Positions 6,384 to 8,157 of a stretch of 8,157 nucleotides of DNA are shown piece by piece; the first letter of the stretch is position 1, and each line of letters opens with the position of its first letter. Under the pieces are notes generated by a model. That model had not been told where the DNA came from. It did no database searches and saw only the letters and a program-made list of their open reading frames with translations. The stretch lies in assembly GCA_036384915.1 (NCBI GenBank), contig DASVLJ010000061.1:1-8157 (forward strand). Direction: 5' to 3'. This DNA comes from PKWO01 sp036384915 (GTDB lineage Bacteria; Pseudomonadota; Gammaproteobacteria; Burkholderiales; Burkholderiaceae_D). The position numbers and the translations under genes are program-made.

Positions 6384-8024
6384 ATGAGCACCGCTTCACT
6401 GTACGACAATCTGGTACAGGAACTGTATATCGCCTATTTCGGCCGCCCCGTCGATTATTTTGGATTGCAGAATTTCGACCAGGCTCTGGCCACCGCCAAA
6501 GCGCCCGCCGGCGCGGTGGATTTGCTTGCGGCTTACGCAAGCAATCCGGCGCTCAAGTCTCTGGTCGATGCATTCGGTGCGAGCCACGAATCGACAACGC
6601 TGTATGGCAGCGCTTCGACGCAGGATTTCGTCAATGCCATTTTCAAGGACTTGTTCAATCGCCCGGCAGCGGCGGCGGGATTGAGTTTCTGGAGCAGTGC
6701 CATCGACAGCGGCCAGGTCGGCAAGGGACTGGCCGCGCTTGATATCCTGGCGGGTGCGCAGCAAAACACCAGCGCGCAGGGAATCATCGACCAACAGGCA
6801 ATGGCCAACAAGGTAACGGTGGCTGAAAACTTCACGATTGCATTGGGTGCATCGAGCAGTCAAATCGTGGCTTACGCTGGTGCGACGGCTGCGGAAGATG
6901 CTCGCATGATGCTGGCGAGTGTCAACGCAACTACCAACGCGGCAACCTTCGACGTGCAGACCACGATCAACGTCTTCACGGAGGGACCGCCGGGGCCCCA
7001 CATCTACAACCTGACGACGACGCCTGAAACCTTGGTCGGTGGAGCGGGTAACAATGTATTCGACGCCATTCTCGATAATACGGCCGGCCTCGCGGCAGGC
7101 GGGCAGGCGCAGACGCTGCTTGCCGGCGACAGCATCATCGGCGGCACGCTCGAGAATATCTTGAACATAGCGGATTTCGGCATCGGCAGCACCATGACCA
7201 TTCCCAGTGGTGTGACATTCGTGGGCATCACCACTTTGAATGTCAATTCGCTCGAATCGGTATCCGGCGACTTCAGCACCTGGAAGGGGTTGGCAAATCT
7301 CAATATCCTAAGTTCAGCCGGGCACGATGCTATCGTGGCGGGCAATGCGACGGCGGTAATGGTCAAAGACAATCTGGGCAATGTTTCGGTGCAGGGCGGC
7401 ACGAATGTCAGTGCGGCCACCGATAAGGCGCACGCAGTGGCACTGAGCAGTTCATCGGAAAATTATTTCGTGACCGTGGGCGACTCCTCCAATACCGTCA
7501 CCGACCTCGCCGTCGACGCTTCGGTCAGTATCGTCGCCGGGGGTGGGGCCAATACCGTCGCGCTGGGCCCGGGTGCTTCGGGAACGATCTCCCTCGCTGC
7601 GCATATTGCCGCCGATGTCGTCGTTCTCGCGCCCTCCGAAGCGAATTCCAAGAGCATCGTCGTCGTCAGCGGCTTGAACAACAGCGGCAGCGATGCGATC
7701 ACGTTTTCCGGCGACGTGAATACCCTGGCCGGCTTCACGCAAGTCGCGTCGGCCGCCGTCACGGGCAGCGGCGGCGATACCGCTTCCCTCGCCGCCTGGG
7801 TGCGTGCCGCCGATGGCGCGCAAGGCAGTGGCGTCGCCGGAGCTGCCCATACGGTGACCTGGTTTGTGTTCCAGGGCAATACCTATCTGCTGGAATCGGT
7901 GGCCGGCCCGACGGCCGATGCCGGCACCATGGCCGCAGGCAACACCCTGGTCGAATTGACGGGGACAGGCTATACCTTTGCACATGCGAGCGGCGCCAAC
8001 GGGACCCTCCATCTGCAGGGCTAG
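6384..8024 (+). CDS. DUF4214-type secreted beta-strand protein, RsaA-like C-terminus (paralogue 2)
   Basis: A 546-residue tandem paralogue of the preceding product, aligned end to end with a single one-residue insertion between ETLVG (215-219) and AGLAAGGQ. It too lacks cysteine and a Sec signal peptide. DUF4214-like units are LYIAYFGRPVDYFGLQNF (14-31) and IFKDLFNRPAAAAGLSFW (86-103), followed by MANKVTVAENFT (140-151). The beta-strand body spans about 205-440 and includes one near-RTX motif, GGAGNNVFD (219-227), in which Asn replaces the usual Asp. The C-terminal stretch from LNNSGSDAITF (431-441) to LHLQG is the best conserved part (by eye more than three quarters identical to paralogue 1) and probably holds the type I secretion signal. 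GGAG at 6375-6378, 5 bases before the ATG, is a good ribosome binding site. No terminator is seen in the 51-base gap, so the two genes are probably co-transcribed. The required ABC exporter must be encoded elsewhere. The family is well supported; the precise role is not known. Confidence 0.85.
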   Translation: MSTASLYDNLVQELYIAYFGRPVDYFGLQNFDQALATAKAPAGAVDLLAAYASNPALKSLVDAFGASHESTTLYGSASTQDFVNAIFKDLFNRPAAAAGLSFWSSAIDSGQVGKGLAALDILAGAQQNTSAQGIIDQQAMANKVTVAENFTIALGASSSQIVAYAGATAAEDARMMLASVNATTNAATFDVQTTINVFTEGPPGPHIYNLTTTPETLVGGAGNNVFDAILDNTAGLAAGGQAQTLLAGDSIIGGTLENILNIADFGIGSTMTIPSGVTFVGITTLNVNSLESVSGDFSTWKGLANLNILSSAGHDAIVAGNATAVMVKDNLGNVSVQGGTNVSAATDKAHAVALSSSSENYFVTVGDSSNTVTDLAVDASVSIVAGGGANTVALGPGASGTISLAAHIAADVVVLAPSEANSKSIVVVSGLNNSGSDAITFSGDVNTLAGFTQVASAAVTGSGGDTASLAAWVRAADGAQGSGVAGAAHTVTWFVFQGNTYLLESVAGPTADAGTMAAGNTLVELTGTGYTFAHASGANGTLHLQG

Positions 8025-8050
8025 GAGTCTGCGCGGCAGAACGAGTCGAA

Positions 8051-8157
8051 GCGAAATGGGTGGGAAAAGAGCCCAATTTGGCCTCGCTTTTGAGGACTGT
8101 AGCCGTAGCTACAGCCGGAAAAACGGGGGCAAAGTGGGACTTTTCTCCATCCATTGC
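8051..8157. repeat. Second long imperfect palindrome, possible transcription stop region
   Basis: Starting 27 bases after the stop of the last gene, the left arm (8051-8103) and the reverse complement of the right arm (8108-8157) align with about 41 identities in 54 columns. The centre is a perfect CTGTAGC-CGTA-GCTACAG hairpin (8097-8114), and GAAAAG, CCCA and TTTG blocks match further out. The element reaches the window edge and may continue. It shares a CGA-GCGAAAT block (8047-8057 versus 11-21, 10 of 11 identical), CTCGCTT (8083-8089 versus 40-46) and TAGC at the inner stem with the palindrome at 1-120, in the same order. It could end the transcript of the two paralogues, but no clean T-tract follows the hairpin. 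Confidence 0.65.

Overview
The window looks like chromosomal DNA from a high-GC Gram-negative bacterium, most likely a betaproteobacterium of the Oxalobacteraceae type (Janthinobacterium, Massilia or Duganella). This is inferred from the codon bias toward G/C, the secreted DUF4214/RsaA-like paralogues common in that group, and the periplasmic di-heme peroxidase next to a PF04185 phosphoesterase. No rRNA, tRNA, CRISPR array, transposase or phage gene is visible.

Layout. Positions 1-120 form a long imperfect palindrome, followed by about 370 bases without a convincing gene. From 4372 down to 494 the minus strand carries a probable three-gene unit: an exported PF04185 phosphoesterase (acid phosphatase/phospholipase C superfamily), an exported MauG/CcpA-like di-heme cytochrome c peroxidase, and a small membrane-anchored, proline-rich protein of unknown function. 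The last two genes overlap by 4 bases (ATGA). A strong 24-bp perfect palindrome lies between the first two. Upstream of the phosphoesterase is a plausible PhoB box with a correctly spaced -10 element, so the unit may be induced by phosphate starvation.

A 322-base divergent intergenic region (4373-4694) separates this unit from two plus-strand genes, 4695-6332 and 6384-8024. These encode colinear paralogues of 545 and 546 residues. Both lack cysteine and a Sec signal peptide. Each has a DUF4214-like N-terminal region, a Gly/Ala/Thr/Val-rich beta-strand body, and a C-terminal segment resembling that of RsaA-type S-layer proteins. They are best read as type I-secreted surface or matrix proteins that arose by tandem duplication. 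No transporter for them is encoded here.

The last ~107 bases (8051-8157) form a second long imperfect palindrome. It shares several short core blocks with the one at the start of the window, so the two may be diverged copies of one dispersed hairpin repeat family bracketing the cluster.

The parts best supported by sequence are the five coding genes. The regulatory sites and the relationship between the two palindromes are inferences from reading by eye.
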